In this document: positions 1-9,568 of the stretch, one piece after another
Layout of the letters: every line of letters begins with the position of its first letter
Numbering within the stretch: the stretch's first letter is position 1
Origin: Candidatus Marinamargulisbacteria bacterium
GTDB taxonomy: Bacteria > Margulisbacteria > Marinamargulisbacteria > UBA817
Reading direction: 5' to 3'
Assembly (NCBI GenBank): GCA_023262965.1
Contig: JALQXX010000002.1
Span: 27,570 to 91,569, forward strand
DNA: 64,000 nt
Translations under genes and position numbers: made by a program
The notes under the pieces: generated by a model
Told to the model about the DNA's origin: nothing
Database searches by the model: none
The model's input: the letters and a program-made list of their open reading frames with translations, nothing else

Positions 1-1
1 G

Positions 2-442
2 GGCACGGATATTATTGTGCTTGCCCACCATTTTATTGATAAATACAGCGCGACCTTTGGCATTCCAAAAGCCACCCTTACGCCTTCGGCGGAACAGTAC
101 CTGATGCATTGTGATTGGCCAGGCAATATTCGGGAGCTTGAAAATACGATTCAGCGCGCGGTTATCATTAGCCATGGAAAGCCCATTACAGAGGCTATTT
201 TTCAGTATACGCCGGGAAAAAGGCCCTTGGCATCCCCATTGCTGTTGCCAGAACCGGGCCCTCAGCCGTTTACCCCCATAACGTTGGCGGATCATGAAGC
301 CAATGCGATTCGCCAATCATTGGCGTATTTTAATGGCAATATGAAAAAAACGGCGCAATCGCTGGGCATATCTCGGACCACGCTCTATAACAAATGCGAT
401 CACTACGGGATCCACATCACCAAGGCCTCTATACAAAATTAA
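2..442 (+). CDS. sigma-54-dependent response regulator (NtrC family), C-terminal part
   Basis: The gene enters from the left edge, so its receiver domain and most of its AAA+ domain are missing. The visible part has the end of the sigma-54 interaction ATPase (GTDIIVLAHHFI, then CDWPGNIRELENTIQRAV, the sensor-II helix region of NtrC-type activators) and a C-terminal Fis-type helix-turn-helix (GNMKKTAQSLGISRTTLYNK). Such proteins bind upstream DNA and use ATP to open promoters held by sigma-54 RNA polymerase. The open frame continues to base 2 with family-typical residues, so the GTG at 17 is not the true start. Which signal it answers cannot be seen; an N-terminal receiver domain is an assumption. 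Confidence 0.9.
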   Translation, partial: GTDIIVLAHHFIDKYSATFGIPKATLTPSAEQYLMHCDWPGNIRELENTIQRAVIISHGKPITEAIFQYTPGKRPLASPLLLPEPGPQPFTPITLADHEANAIRQSLAYFNGNMKKTAQSLGISRTTLYNKCDHYGIHITKASIQN

Positions 443-448
443 AAGGGA

Positions 449-1030
449 TTAACGAAACCACCGCGTAATGGGTGGGGTCTGACAGGCGATTCCAATACCC
501 AATCGAATTTGAGGTGAGGCAATGGTGTCAATGTAAATTCGATGAAAGGATACATCAATATCCACCAAAACAGAGGGTGTGATGCGCATGCGCTGCCCAA
601 GGGCCAGGGCGATACTTAGCCCCGCATCGTCATACGAAACCGCGCCAATCAGGCCTTGAATGTATAACTGGCCACCAAACCACCCCATACCGGGATACAA
701 CCGCCCGCCCCCCATAATCCCATACGTGCCGGTAAACCGACGCTGTGAAACGTCCGGATTGTAAAAGCTGTGCCATAGGATACCCCAACCCGTTGCAGGT
801 TGGGTTTGGTATCCTACGCGGATGTCCCCCCGAATGATCAACTCGCCCAAATCCACAATCACATAGGATTGCGATGGCGTCCCCTTAGAAGCCGGCGCAG
901 ACGTTTCGCGCACCGACGCATCCACACGCAGGGGTTTTGGGGCTTTGGGAATACTATCGTCAAACAATGTTTGGCTAAACCCAACGATTGTAAGCGTACA
1001 TAACCAAATAATTGTGTGTAAAAAATACAT
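449..1030 (-). CDS. secreted protein of unknown function, possibly outer-membrane
   Basis: I do not recognise this 193-residue protein. It starts with a signal peptide (MYFLHTIIWLCTLTIVGFSQ) followed by a Lys/Pro-rich linker and then alternating polar/hydrophobic, Gly- and aromatic-rich segments (GTYGIMGGGRLYPGMGWFGG) like short beta strands of a small barrel. The end is RLGIGIACQTPPITRWFR, not a classic barrel terminus, so the barrel idea is inference. A TATAAT hexamer lies 7 bases before the ATG with no Shine-Dalgarno, suggesting leaderless expression. It converges with the sigma-54 activator and diverges from holA. Confidence 0.7.
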   Translation of the reverse strand: MYFLHTIIWLCTLTIVGFSQTLFDDSIPKAPKPLRVDASVRETSAPASKGTPSQSYVIVDLGELIIRGDIRVGYQTQPATGWGILWHSFYNPDVSQRRFTGTYGIMGGGRLYPGMGWFGGQLYIQGLIGAVSYDDAGLSIALALGQRMRITPSVLVDIDVSFHRIYIDTIASPQIRLGIGIACQTPPITRWFR

Positions 1031-1037
1031 GTTTTGT

Positions 1038-1066
1038 ATTATAATAGGTTTTTATGGATATGACTA
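1038..1066 (-). promoter_or_regulatory. promoter of the 449-1030 gene, leaderless type
   Basis: On the minus strand TAGTCA (1066-1061), a 17-base spacer and TATAAT (1043-1038) precede the ATG at 1030 by only 7 bases. Transcription would begin at or next to the start codon. The spacing is read directly; promoter function is inferred. Confidence 0.55.
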
Positions 1067-1076
1067 GTGCACAATT

Positions 1077-2009
1077 ATGATTTATATTATTGACGGGGAT
1101 AGCCCTGCCCAAGTGGCTCTTGAAACGGATCGATTGTGCCGACAATTGCAGGTGCCAATGGTGACCATTCGGGGGGAACGGGGATTTCAAGACTGTTTAG
1201 CTCGGTGCTTATGTGGGGATTTGTTTACGGATAACCAAGGATTTATAATCAATAATCCCGCATGGCTTAAAGAAACCGGCGCGGCGATTACCGATGGGTT
1301 GGGCACCCTGTTGGCTAGCGCGGTACCCATTATTATTATCACCCCACTGCTTGATAAACGCAGTCGCATTGCCAAATGGTTTGTAAAACACAAATGCCCC
1401 ATTAAAACATGCCAGGCCTTTAAAGAGTGGGAAACCGATAAACTCGCCCAATGGGTGACCGATTATGCGGCTTTTCATCATGTTGCATTGGAACCGACGG
1501 CATTGGCTCATATGATTCGGTTGTTTGGTACGCATATTGCCGCCATTGTGAACGCCATTAATGGGGTATCGGTGGCCATTTTGCCGCGGACAACGATTCG
1601 TATTGCGGATTTAGACGCAATGGTAGGGGATGCCGCCGGACATTATGCGACGCTGTATCAAGCGATTCTTTGTGGTGATGCCGCCGCCATTACGCAATCG
1701 GCACATGCGTTACTCACATGTCGGGAAGATCCCTACAAGGTGATTAACACCGTGTTGTTTCAGTTGAGTCAATTGCTTTTGTTTGATGCTGGGGTGCGGA
1801 ACAATAAATCGGCCGCTGACATTGCCAAAGACTGTCAAAAACATCCCTACTATGTGGGGAAGCAGTTGGATATGATTCGTAAAAATCCCTTACGCCGGCA
1901 ATGGCCCGCATGGATTGCGTGTCTGGCCAAGGGCGATCGGTTGGTTAAGCAGGGAGCCGCCGCGCCTGAGCATACCGTAATTGCGTGGATAGCGGGGATT
2001 ATTTATTAA
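1077..2009 (+). CDS. holA: DNA polymerase III subunit delta
   Basis: This 310-residue protein matches the HolA family in length and order: an N-terminal fold beginning MIYIIDGDSP, a degenerate AAA+ core with no Walker A, a central segment around FGTHIAAIVNAINGV and a C-terminal collar domain with the family pattern HPYYVGKQLDMIRKNPLRR followed by LAKGDRLVKQG. Delta opens the beta sliding clamp within the clamp-loader complex during replication. It stands alone between a divergent secreted-protein gene and two small unknown genes. No clear Shine-Dalgarno precedes the ATG. The call rests mainly on the C-terminal motif and architecture. Confidence 0.8.
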   Translation: MIYIIDGDSPAQVALETDRLCRQLQVPMVTIRGERGFQDCLARCLCGDLFTDNQGFIINNPAWLKETGAAITDGLGTLLASAVPIIIITPLLDKRSRIAKWFVKHKCPIKTCQAFKEWETDKLAQWVTDYAAFHHVALEPTALAHMIRLFGTHIAAIVNAINGVSVAILPRTTIRIADLDAMVGDAAGHYATLYQAILCGDAAAITQSAHALLTCREDPYKVINTVLFQLSQLLLFDAGVRNNKSAADIAKDCQKHPYYVGKQLDMIRKNPLRRQWPAWIACLAKGDRLVKQGAAAPEHTVIAWIAGIIY

Positions 2010-2069
2010 TATTATTCGATACATTTTAAAAAATAGGGGGGTCGATATCCTCTAATAGAGAGGTGCCTT

Positions 2070-2417
2070 ATGAATCAATTGAATATACACGATGACAATA
2101 ATATAACGCCACGATCGGAAAGTGGTCGTCGGTTAACCGATATGGATCGGGAGGCATTTCGTAAGGAAATGGACACCATCAATGCGTTGGTGGAGATGTT
2201 TATGAATGACGATAGTGATGCGGGTAATAGCGATGCGGTGTCTGAGATGGCGCGGGACACCACGCCGGAGACGGTTGGGTCGGGAGGGTCATCCCTTACG
2301 CAGCAATTTTCCTACAATGACCCGTCAATTGCGTATCGTGAACGGTTGCAGCGGATTGGACAACTCAAACAAGATCCCACCGGACGGAATATAAAAGCGG
2401 CCGGAGAAGACCTGTAA
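2070..2417 (+). CDS. small acidic protein of unknown function
   Basis: A 115-residue hydrophilic protein with no signal peptide or membrane segment. It has an N-terminal disordered part, a helix-prone stretch (DREAFRKEMDTINALVEMFM), then a Ser/Gly/Thr-rich linker and a charged tail (YRERLQRIGQLKQDP). AGAGGTG lies 5 bases before the ATG, a good ribosome binding site. The next small gene starts 2 bases after the stop, so the two are probably translated together. I do not recognise a family; a regulator- or chaperone-like partner pair is possible but unsupported. Confidence 0.6.
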   Translation: MNQLNIHDDNNITPRSESGRRLTDMDREAFRKEMDTINALVEMFMNDDSDAGNSDAVSEMARDTTPETVGSGGSSLTQQFSYNDPSIAYRERLQRIGQLKQDPTGRNIKAAGEDL

Positions 2418-2419
2418 TT

Positions 2420-2668
2420 GTGACCCACATTGACGCGATATCATCGAATATGGGGGATGTTTTTTTTGGCGGAATGGGGTCTGAGGATGCCATTTCGAAT
2501 CAGTGTCGGGATTGCGTCGCATCGTCCACCAGCTTGGATGAATTGGACGATAAATTGGCTGTTTTGGAACGGGTTGGTGCGGGGGGGCATCCCATGGTTC
2601 AAGCCATCCGTGGCCATATGGATGCGGGGGCATCGTTTGAGACCATTCGGGCCGAATTAGCCCAATAG
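2420..2668 (+). CDS. small protein of unknown function
   Basis: An 82-residue protein with a GTG start 2 bases after the preceding stop. It is acidic with two Cys close together (NQCRDCVAS), a helix-prone middle (LDELDDKLAVLERV) and a C-terminal helix (FETIRAELAQ). A +1-shifted overlapping frame covers most of the same bases, but its Trp/Met-rich product looks like a shadow. It converges with the Omp85 gene at 2681. No family recognised; coupling to the 115-residue gene upstream is the best clue to its role. Confidence 0.5.
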   Translation: MTHIDAISSNMGDVFFGGMGSEDAISNQCRDCVASSTSLDELDDKLAVLERVGAGGHPMVQAIRGHMDAGASFETIRAELAQ

Positions 2669-2680
2669 TGGGGTGGGGGG

Positions 2681-4306
2681 TTAAAACGTCTGGGATAATC
2701 CAACGTGGAGCATAACGTTTTGGGCGGCATTTAATCCCAGATCAATACGAAGGGGTAAGACGGGGTTTAGAAATCGTGCCCCTAGGCCATAGCCATAATA
2801 ACAGGATAGGGTGTCCGTGGTGTTGCCAATGCAGCCATGATCCCAAAATAACGCGGCTTGCGTGATGGCGGTTACGGTGTATCGGTATTCCAGGTTATAC
2901 GATGCGCGATAATTTCCGTAGAATGCAAATTCAGGGTATCCGCGTAATGATTGGGCGCCGCCCAATGAGAAGGCTTCGGTTTCTAATGTGGGGTGATTGG
3001 TGCTTTTTTTGTAAATGCCGCCAAATACCCGCCCAGCGAGCGTTTGGTTTGTGGCAATGGCGTAGTACCGGGCATGGCTCAGACTGAGTCGGGAAAAGGG
3101 AATGGCGGCGGGGACTCCCATTGGAAACCCAAATTCCATCGCGACCCGTGTGCTAGAGCCCGCGGTGGGGTTGAGACTGGGTTGAACCTGATTTAAAAAA
3201 AGATGGAGCACGTGAAGGCTATAGGGGTCAAATGTGTTGCCAAACTGGGGAAATACCCGTTCAAAACGGATACTCGACCCAAGGGTAAGGTTTGCGAGTC
3301 GCCAGGTTTTGGATAGCGTGGCGGTTCCCCCAGATCGCACCGCGTTGTACACCGTCCCGTAGGATATTTCGGATGCGTACCGGGAGTATAATCGGGCTGT
3401 AGCCGATACATTGTAGCGATTCAATAGCCACGGTTGATGGTAGCCAATGGCATAGGTGCGAACGGCCAATGTATTCAGATAGCTGAGTTGGACTTGCACA
3501 TCAATTCGGTCGGAAAACAGGATAGTGTTATGACGTTGATAGCGCCCAAATACAGCCACGCCTTGATTATTCACCAATTCTTCCAATCCCACATCCACCC
3601 GATTGGCTTTTTTGGGCTGAAGGGCGTAGCGGATGGTGAGGGCCTCGGGCGATGTCTCGTGTAGTTGCGGTGCGGATGTGACGGTGACCAGGGCCAACGA
3701 CCGCAGGGTGTTGTAGTCGGTGTCGTAATGGGACTGCTGGAATGGCTGGTTGATGCGGGTCACCAAATCACGGGTAATATAATCATCGGGAATACCCGGA
3801 AGTGGGGACCATTCAATGGCGGTTATCCGGGGCATGGTAAGGCTATAGTGAAGCTGCCCATCGGGGGACATGACGGCCGATTTGACGGACGAGCGCGTAT
3901 AGTCATGGGCGATGAGGTCCTGATTGATCGTATCAATCGTGGATTGCAGATCGTAATAATTCAGGGGCTCCCCAATCGGGATGGGTAATTTGGGGTATTT
4001 TTTGGGGTAGCCCTCAATAAAAACGGATTGAACAATCGGGTTTGGCATGATTGCAATGCGTAAATTACTGCCCACAGTACTGGGGATAAATGCGTGGGTT
4101 GCCGCTTGTATTTTGCCGCTTATACGCAATCCATGAAGGACGGATTCAACGTTTTTTGTGGATACAATACTGTCGGTGAATCGTTCCTTCAGAGTCGTGA
4201 TTAAAGCGGTATCGGTGGTTCCCACCACGGACACCTGACGAACGTAATCGGCATGCAGGGTAATGCCCCACAATAGAAGTACGACAATCCTAAAACGAAT
4301 ACCCAT
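2681..4306 (-). CDS. Omp85-family outer membrane protein (BamA/TamA type)
   Basis: With the start at 4306 the protein is 541 residues: a signal peptide (MGIRFRIVVLLLWGITLHA), an N-terminal POTRA-like region to about residue 210, and a C-terminal 16-strand-type barrel. The diagnostic Omp85 motif is present: LGGAQSLRGYPEF, with LRGY at about residue 454, followed by the usual YNLEYRY and a C-terminal GLSQTF ending in Phe. The family inserts barrels into the outer membrane. The 4306 ATG is preferred over 4348 because GGTGGA sits 7 bases before it and it gives a clean signal peptide. It overlaps the end of the TamB gene by 17 bases, so a TamA-like role is favoured; the short POTRA region also fits. 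Confidence 0.88.
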   Translation of the reverse strand: MGIRFRIVVLLLWGITLHADYVRQVSVVGTTDTALITTLKERFTDSIVSTKNVESVLHGLRISGKIQAATHAFIPSTVGSNLRIAIMPNPIVQSVFIEGYPKKYPKLPIPIGEPLNYYDLQSTIDTINQDLIAHDYTRSSVKSAVMSPDGQLHYSLTMPRITAIEWSPLPGIPDDYITRDLVTRINQPFQQSHYDTDYNTLRSLALVTVTSAPQLHETSPEALTIRYALQPKKANRVDVGLEELVNNQGVAVFGRYQRHNTILFSDRIDVQVQLSYLNTLAVRTYAIGYHQPWLLNRYNVSATARLYSRYASEISYGTVYNAVRSGGTATLSKTWRLANLTLGSSIRFERVFPQFGNTFDPYSLHVLHLFLNQVQPSLNPTAGSSTRVAMEFGFPMGVPAAIPFSRLSLSHARYYAIATNQTLAGRVFGGIYKKSTNHPTLETEAFSLGGAQSLRGYPEFAFYGNYRASYNLEYRYTVTAITQAALFWDHGCIGNTTDTLSCYYGYGLGARFLNPVLPLRIDLGLNAAQNVMLHVGLSQTF

Positions 4307-7300
4307 AACTAATCCACCAACGCGGATCCACCAATGTGATATCCGCATCTTCGTTCAGACCTTTTAACCCAAATCGCAATCGATCGTTGAGTAACACCAC
4401 AAGATCCATTTGTTTCAGTGACACAGAACGGGTATTGACCGAATCCGATGATAAATTAACGTTCATTAACCCATTTAAAAATACCCGTTCACGATACACG
4501 TTTGATACAAATTCAAGGCCCATGATACGGGTGGTATCCACAAGGGATTGGTCATCCGCCGGGATTAGTGCGCGCCCCCAATCATAGGCTAAGCGAAAAT
4601 CGTATAATCCAATGCGTTTTGCGATGCGACGTTCATAGGGGCGCAAGGATTGTTGAACAAAGGTGTTTATGCGGTCTTGACCGGCACGTACAAAGGATGA
4701 ATTGCTTGGATTGGCCAGTGCGTCCGGAACAATTAAGGTCATTTCGGGGGTATCCGCACCCGTTGCAGCGGCATCCCCAAGCGCATACATGCCGCGGAAC
4801 ACGTAGGGGGATAGGGGGGTGTAGTTGTCCCGCAGATGCAGGTCCAACACGCGGATAGATGGGGGGGTATTGCGAATCCCACCATCAATCACCAACCCCA
4901 CAGCGGGATACGGGTAATCGCGATCGTCCGGGGGATTGGGCTTGGGCTTAATGCGCAGTGCCCGTAAATGCACGGTGGTATCCATGGGGGATAGGTCGAT
5001 TCGATTGTCTGCGACCAACAATAGTTCTTGCAGATAATGCGATTGTTGATCGGTGGTCATCAGGGTATAGACCCCGTCAAGAATGGTTGCCGATCCGCCG
5101 TGCAAGTAAACCGTCCCATTTGCCAGGGGTGAGGTCACGGATCCGGTGATCGTCAATGGGGGGTTGCTTGCGCGACCATCCACTTCCAAGAAGACCCGTG
5201 TTGCCAGATTGTAGGTGTCCTCGCCGATAATACTGCCTTCAATAAACAGTCCCTCCCCCAACGTGGCGGTCATATTTAAAAAAATGGGACTTGATTTTTG
5301 AGTAGCGGTTTGACGAGGAATCGTAATCAGGCCATCGCGCAATTGAAACGCTCCGGAAAGGGTCAGGGATGATGGGGGGCCTCCCCAGCTATAGTCCCCG
5401 GTTAGTTGTAGCGTTTCGGCGATAATGTCCCCGGCGTATCGATCCGGCTGATAGATCGTAAAAAAGGCATAGGGCATCTGGGCATTGACGGACACGGTTG
5501 CCCGTTGATCCCGAATATTCAAGTCCGCCAATCCCAGTGTCCCGCTTACATTAAAGACGTTGGTCTTTTTTTTGCGGGTGACGCGCCGGAATGTTTGTGT
5601 GCCGTTCCAGGTTAACGATAGGGGACCTGAAATACGGCCATCCGATGTTTGGGCCGCAAAGTGATGGATTTGCCAGGTTGTGGGATTTTTTTTGGTTCCC
5701 GTAACCATAACGGCATTCTTGAGTTCAATCACGGTTTGAGGGAGGCTGATATTGGATAAAGGGCCACTAAAGTCAATCGAAAGAACCCCTGTATTTTGTA
5801 TGGACTGGATGGCGGGATGTACCAATGAGATGAGGTCAATGGCATTGTTTTTCAATTCGATGCGACCGGAGACATGGTCTTTTTTGGCGTCATACCGTAG
5901 CGTTAGCGGGGCGTGAATGGATTGACTATTGTACCGGATATGGGTTTGATCGATCATCCATACAGGATGATCCGCGTTAATGACGGCGGATACCTGGTCA
6001 ATGACCCGATGGTTATGACGAATATTGTAAAAATCAATGGTCTGGTGGGTGGGGTCGATGGACGCAATACGCGTCATGGCGATCGATACATCATTGTAGC
6101 GAAAATCACGAAGCTGCATCTCCATTTGAGGGGATTCATTGGGATGCATGCGAATGGTGCCGGTTAATAATCCGGCAATGGATAGGGGAGAGGGGGCATC
6201 GGCTGTATAGGACCTAATCCGGTTGAATTCAGCCAAATTGTTGGGGGCGTATTGATGGTATTCATAGGCCTGGGTGAAGGGTTTAGCACCGGGAAACGGG
6301 GTGTTTTTTTGAAAAGATTGAGTAAGGTCTTGATATAAATTGGCAACATCATGTAGCGATAACGCAGTGACTTTGGCCTGAAATTGATAGGGGGGGGTCC
6401 CCAGAGTGGCGGGGGATAAACGGCCCGCTCCAGACACGGAACCGTCGTTGAGTGTGGCGGAAAATTGGCGAATATCCCATAAGTCATGGGACACATTACC
6501 GTCGATAACCACATTGGTTAGGGTACTCCCGTGAACACCTAGGGTCGGGGTTTGTAATCGACCGTCAAATTGGATCCCATCCGGGCGTTTGTCAACACGT
6601 CCCTTTAAGGTGGCATTACCGCGTAATCCGCGATCCGCAAAATAGCGTAGCGCGTTCATACGAAAGGTGCCATCCACGGCCACCGTCGCCTGCAAATCCG
6701 GGCGTATGAGGCCTGTAAACTGCGCATTATGGACGCCGGTAGCCTGGAGCTCATGAATGGTGACGCCCATGGGGGTTTGACTGGCGTTGATGGCCAGGTC
6801 CCCCAGATACCCCCAGGCCGTGGATACGTTGTTGGCCTGGCCACGAAATTGACCGGTGGATGGGCTGTGATTGTAGATGAAATCACCGTTTAAGCGGCCT
6901 TGCAGCAGATAGGATACACTGTGGGGCCCAATCACAACAGGCAGCCAGGATAACGGCGTGTCAATGAACGTCAAGGCGGCCTGGCTGATGCGGCGGTCCG
7001 CGATGCGCAAGGTTCCCGAAATAACCCGGCTATTTAGGGTGGCCGCGATGTGGTCATCCGAGCCAATCGCCGTAACCCGTAAGGCGGTGCCATTGGCAAG
7101 GTCAATGGTTGCGCGGCTTGAAAGATGGTAGTTGGAATCCAGCTGGTACTGGCCACGGCCGCCACGAATCGGTAGCGCATTGGGTGTGGAGGGGGTTGTG
7201 AGGGTTACGGTGCCGCTTTGCTCGGGAATGCGGTGGTGAATGGCTACGGATAGGTGCGTTTCCCAGGAATCTAGGGGTAGCGGATCGGCCTCAACGTGTA

Positions 7301-8501
7301 AGAAGGCATTGGGATGGTAAATGCCTTGAATCCGCACGGGGGATTGGGGGGCGGGGGTCAATGCGTAATGCGGGCCGTTTTTTTCAATATGAATGCTTGC
7401 CAAAGGGGTGGTGTCATGTGTAATGGCCACGTCTCCCGTGACGCCAAGGGTTGCAAAGTCGCCGGCAATACGCAGGGTCATACCGGCATCGATAGTGGGA
7501 AAGACTTTTTTGAAAAAGGGCGTATTATCCAACTGGGTGAGGTGATTGGCGGTGACGGTAAGCGACAGGCGTTGATGGATGGGGGATAGGGTGCCAGATA
7601 CCGATACCGGGCAATGCCGATGAGTGCCCTGTAGCCCATTCAGACGAATTTGGAGATCCCCAGGGGTATGGGTCAGCTCAACCCGTCCCGTTACCCCTGT
7701 AATGGGGTGAGGTAGGTCGGGCATGGATACGGTGGATTCGGTGATATCGGCGGCAATACGTACCAATACGGATGGGGCTCCGGTAGACGGATCGGTAGAA
7801 GCGATGTGGCCCGACAGATTCCATCGGCCGTCATCGATGGTGACATACGGAATCATGTAGGCACTCCAGCGGGTTGGATCCAGGTCATTAACGGCAAAAT
7901 CAATCGCAATGCCACGGGGGGACGCCGTTCCCGATAGGTGAAGGGGGGATCGGCTATCTTCGGGGGTTGCCGATACGTCAATGATGATGGGCTTGGTTGC
8001 CCGTACGGCAATGGTTCCGGACAAATTGTCAAATGCAGGGGCAACGGTGCCCGATGTGGGTCCCCATCCACACGATGCAACGGTGCCAGCCAGTTGCTGG
8101 AGGTGGATGGTAAAGGGAAGTATTTTTTGATCGGATGCGAAGGGGCTCCCGGTGGATGGGGGGTAGCATTCGATGGTAAGGGTGCCGCCATGAACCGTGA
8201 TCCGTGGAAAAATGGCCCCCAAACGGGGCAACACGGATAGTGTGACTGCCGGCAGGTCGGCGAGTGTTGCCTGTGTTTGTGGATGCGTAGCGGTGACATC
8301 CCGCAAGACAACGCCGGTTAGCCAATTGCCCGCTACCGAACCAATACGAATCTGGGTATGAGTGGCATACGTCAATAGCCATTCCGCATTTTTTTTTAAT
8401 AATGATGACACAAAGGGGGTTTGAACAGCCACATTAAGGACGAAAAAAAGAAGGGTAGCACCCGCGATTCCCCACCAAGCGATGCGAAAAATGGCACGCA
8501 T
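4290..8501 (-). CDS. tamB: TamB-like translocation and assembly module protein (DUF490)
   Basis: A 1403-residue protein with an N-terminal membrane anchor (about residues 7-28) and a very long beta-rich body of short repeating strands, as in TamB/AsmA-like bridge proteins. The C-terminal third (from about residue 950) resembles the TamB/DUF490 domain and ends WWISYGYSF. Family members span the periplasm as hydrophobic grooves that move lipids or help barrel insertion together with an Omp85 protein. The Omp85 gene directly downstream overlaps it by 17 bases, the usual TamB-TamA/BamA pairing. It starts 6 bases after the threonine synthase stop. Length is near the E. coli protein (about 1260). 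Confidence 0.88.
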   Translation of the reverse strand: MRAIFRIAWWGIAGATLLFFVLNVAVQTPFVSSLLKKNAEWLLTYATHTQIRIGSVAGNWLTGVVLRDVTATHPQTQATLADLPAVTLSVLPRLGAIFPRITVHGGTLTIECYPPSTGSPFASDQKILPFTIHLQQLAGTVASCGWGPTSGTVAPAFDNLSGTIAVRATKPIIIDVSATPEDSRSPLHLSGTASPRGIAIDFAVNDLDPTRWSAYMIPYVTIDDGRWNLSGHIASTDPSTGAPSVLVRIAADITESTVSMPDLPHPITGVTGRVELTHTPGDLQIRLNGLQGTHRHCPVSVSGTLSPIHQRLSLTVTANHLTQLDNTPFFKKVFPTIDAGMTLRIAGDFATLGVTGDVAITHDTTPLASIHIEKNGPHYALTPAPQSPVRIQGIYHPNAFLHVEADPLPLDSWETHLSVAIHHRIPEQSGTVTLTTPSTPNALPIRGGRGQYQLDSNYHLSSRATIDLANGTALRVTAIGSDDHIAATLNSRVISGTLRIADRRISQAALTFIDTPLSWLPVVIGPHSVSYLLQGRLNGDFIYNHSPSTGQFRGQANNVSTAWGYLGDLAINASQTPMGVTIHELQATGVHNAQFTGLIRPDLQATVAVDGTFRMNALRYFADRGLRGNATLKGRVDKRPDGIQFDGRLQTPTLGVHGSTLTNVVIDGNVSHDLWDIRQFSATLNDGSVSGAGRLSPATLGTPPYQFQAKVTALSLHDVANLYQDLTQSFQKNTPFPGAKPFTQAYEYHQYAPNNLAEFNRIRSYTADAPSPLSIAGLLTGTIRMHPNESPQMEMQLRDFRYNDVSIAMTRIASIDPTHQTIDFYNIRHNHRVIDQVSAVINADHPVWMIDQTHIRYNSQSIHAPLTLRYDAKKDHVSGRIELKNNAIDLISLVHPAIQSIQNTGVLSIDFSGPLSNISLPQTVIELKNAVMVTGTKKNPTTWQIHHFAAQTSDGRISGPLSLTWNGTQTFRRVTRKKKTNVFNVSGTLGLADLNIRDQRATVSVNAQMPYAFFTIYQPDRYAGDIIAETLQLTGDYSWGGPPSSLTLSGAFQLRDGLITIPRQTATQKSSPIFLNMTATLGEGLFIEGSIIGEDTYNLATRVFLEVDGRASNPPLTITGSVTSPLANGTVYLHGGSATILDGVYTLMTTDQQSHYLQELLLVADNRIDLSPMDTTVHLRALRIKPKPNPPDDRDYPYPAVGLVIDGGIRNTPPSIRVLDLHLRDNYTPLSPYVFRGMYALGDAAATGADTPEMTLIVPDALANPSNSSFVRAGQDRINTFVQQSLRPYERRIAKRIGLYDFRLAYDWGRALIPADDQSLVDTTRIMGLEFVSNVYRERVFLNGLMNVNLSSDSVNTRSVSLKQMDLVVLLNDRLRFGLKGLNEDADITLVDPRWWISYGYSF

Positions 8502-8507
8502 GACGGG

Positions 8508-9563
8508 TTAATTGGAAAATATGGCCTTAGATACCGCTTCGTAGGTGGCTTCAACCACAATCGGGGTTGTGGAAACAGAAATGGCATGATCGGGATCTTT
8601 GAGGCCATGACCGGTGATGATCGAAACAATGGTATCGTCTTTTGTAAAGGTGTAGCGTTTTGCGGCCTCAATCACCCCGGCAATGGCCACGGCACAGGCC
8701 GGTTCACAAAAAACACCATCTTTTTGGGCCAGTTGTTGCTGAAACTGGGTGATGGTGGCATCGGATACCATGCCAATAAATCCGCCCGACTCATCGCGGG
8801 CCGCTTCGGCGGTTTTCCAACTGGCGGGATTGCCAATACGAATGGCCGTAGCAATGGTTTCGGGGTCGGGAATCACGTGCCCGCGCACAATAGGGGCGGC
8901 TCCTTCCGCTTGAAATCCAATCATTTTGGGCCGTTTGGTGGCTTTTCCGGCATTGTAAAATTCGGTATAGCCTTTCCAATAGGCGGTAATGTTTCCGGCA
9001 TTGCCAACCGGCATGACATGGTAATCGGGTGCGTCCGATAACTGGTCAATAATTTCAAATGCGCCGGTTTTTTGCCCTTCAATGCGGTAAGGGTTGACCG
9101 AATTAACCAAGGCAATGGGTTCTTTTTCGGCAATATCACGCACAATTTGTAGAGCCAAGTCAAAATTGCCATCAATTTGAATAACAGTGGCACCGTGCAT
9201 CATGGCTTGGGAGAGTTTTCCCAAGGCAATCTTTCCTTTTGGAATGAGTACCACGCACCCCATGCCGGCTTTGGCAGCGTAAGCGGCTGCTGACGCGGAG
9301 GTGTTTCCGGTCGAGGCACAAATAACACGGGTCATCCCGGCTTCTTTGGCCTTGGTAACCGCCATGCACATCCCGCGGTCTTTGAAAGATCCGGTGGGGT
9401 TTAGCCCCTCAAATTTAACATACCATTTGGCCGGAATGCCCCAGTGGGCGGCCATGTTTTGAATGGGAATTAGGGGGGTATTGCCTTCGTGTAATGACAC
9501 AATCGGCGTGGTGTCCGATACCGGCAAATACGGTTTGTATGCGTTAATTAATCCAGTCCACAT
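8508..9563 (-). CDS. thrC: threonine synthase
   Basis: This 351-residue PLP enzyme turns O-phosphohomoserine into threonine. The PLP lysine is K61 in NPTGSFKDRG; CASTGNTSASAAAYA and PVGNAGNITAYWKGY are the family's phosphate-binding and core segments. The length fits the short class of ThrC. On the minus strand GAGGTG lies upstream of the ATG and a TATAAT (9592-9587) some 23 bases before it, so this gene may have its own promoter within the tail of the CvpA-like gene. No other threonine genes are in the window. Confidence 0.95.
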   Translation of the reverse strand: MWTGLINAYKPYLPVSDTTPIVSLHEGNTPLIPIQNMAAHWGIPAKWYVKFEGLNPTGSFKDRGMCMAVTKAKEAGMTRVICASTGNTSASAAAYAAKAGMGCVVLIPKGKIALGKLSQAMMHGATVIQIDGNFDLALQIVRDIAEKEPIALVNSVNPYRIEGQKTGAFEIIDQLSDAPDYHVMPVGNAGNITAYWKGYTEFYNAGKATKRPKMIGFQAEGAAPIVRGHVIPDPETIATAIRIGNPASWKTAEAARDESGGFIGMVSDATITQFQQQLAQKDGVFCEPACAVAIAGVIEAAKRYTFTKDDTIVSIITGHGLKDPDHAISVSTTPIVVEATYEAVSKAIFSN

Positions 9564-9568
9564 ATGTT

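Noticed and set aside
8421-9041. 206-codon open frame on the plus strand opposite thrC
   Set aside because: It is antisense to strongly conserved thrC and tamB codons, Gly/Asn-rich and without any recognisable motif; a shadow frame.
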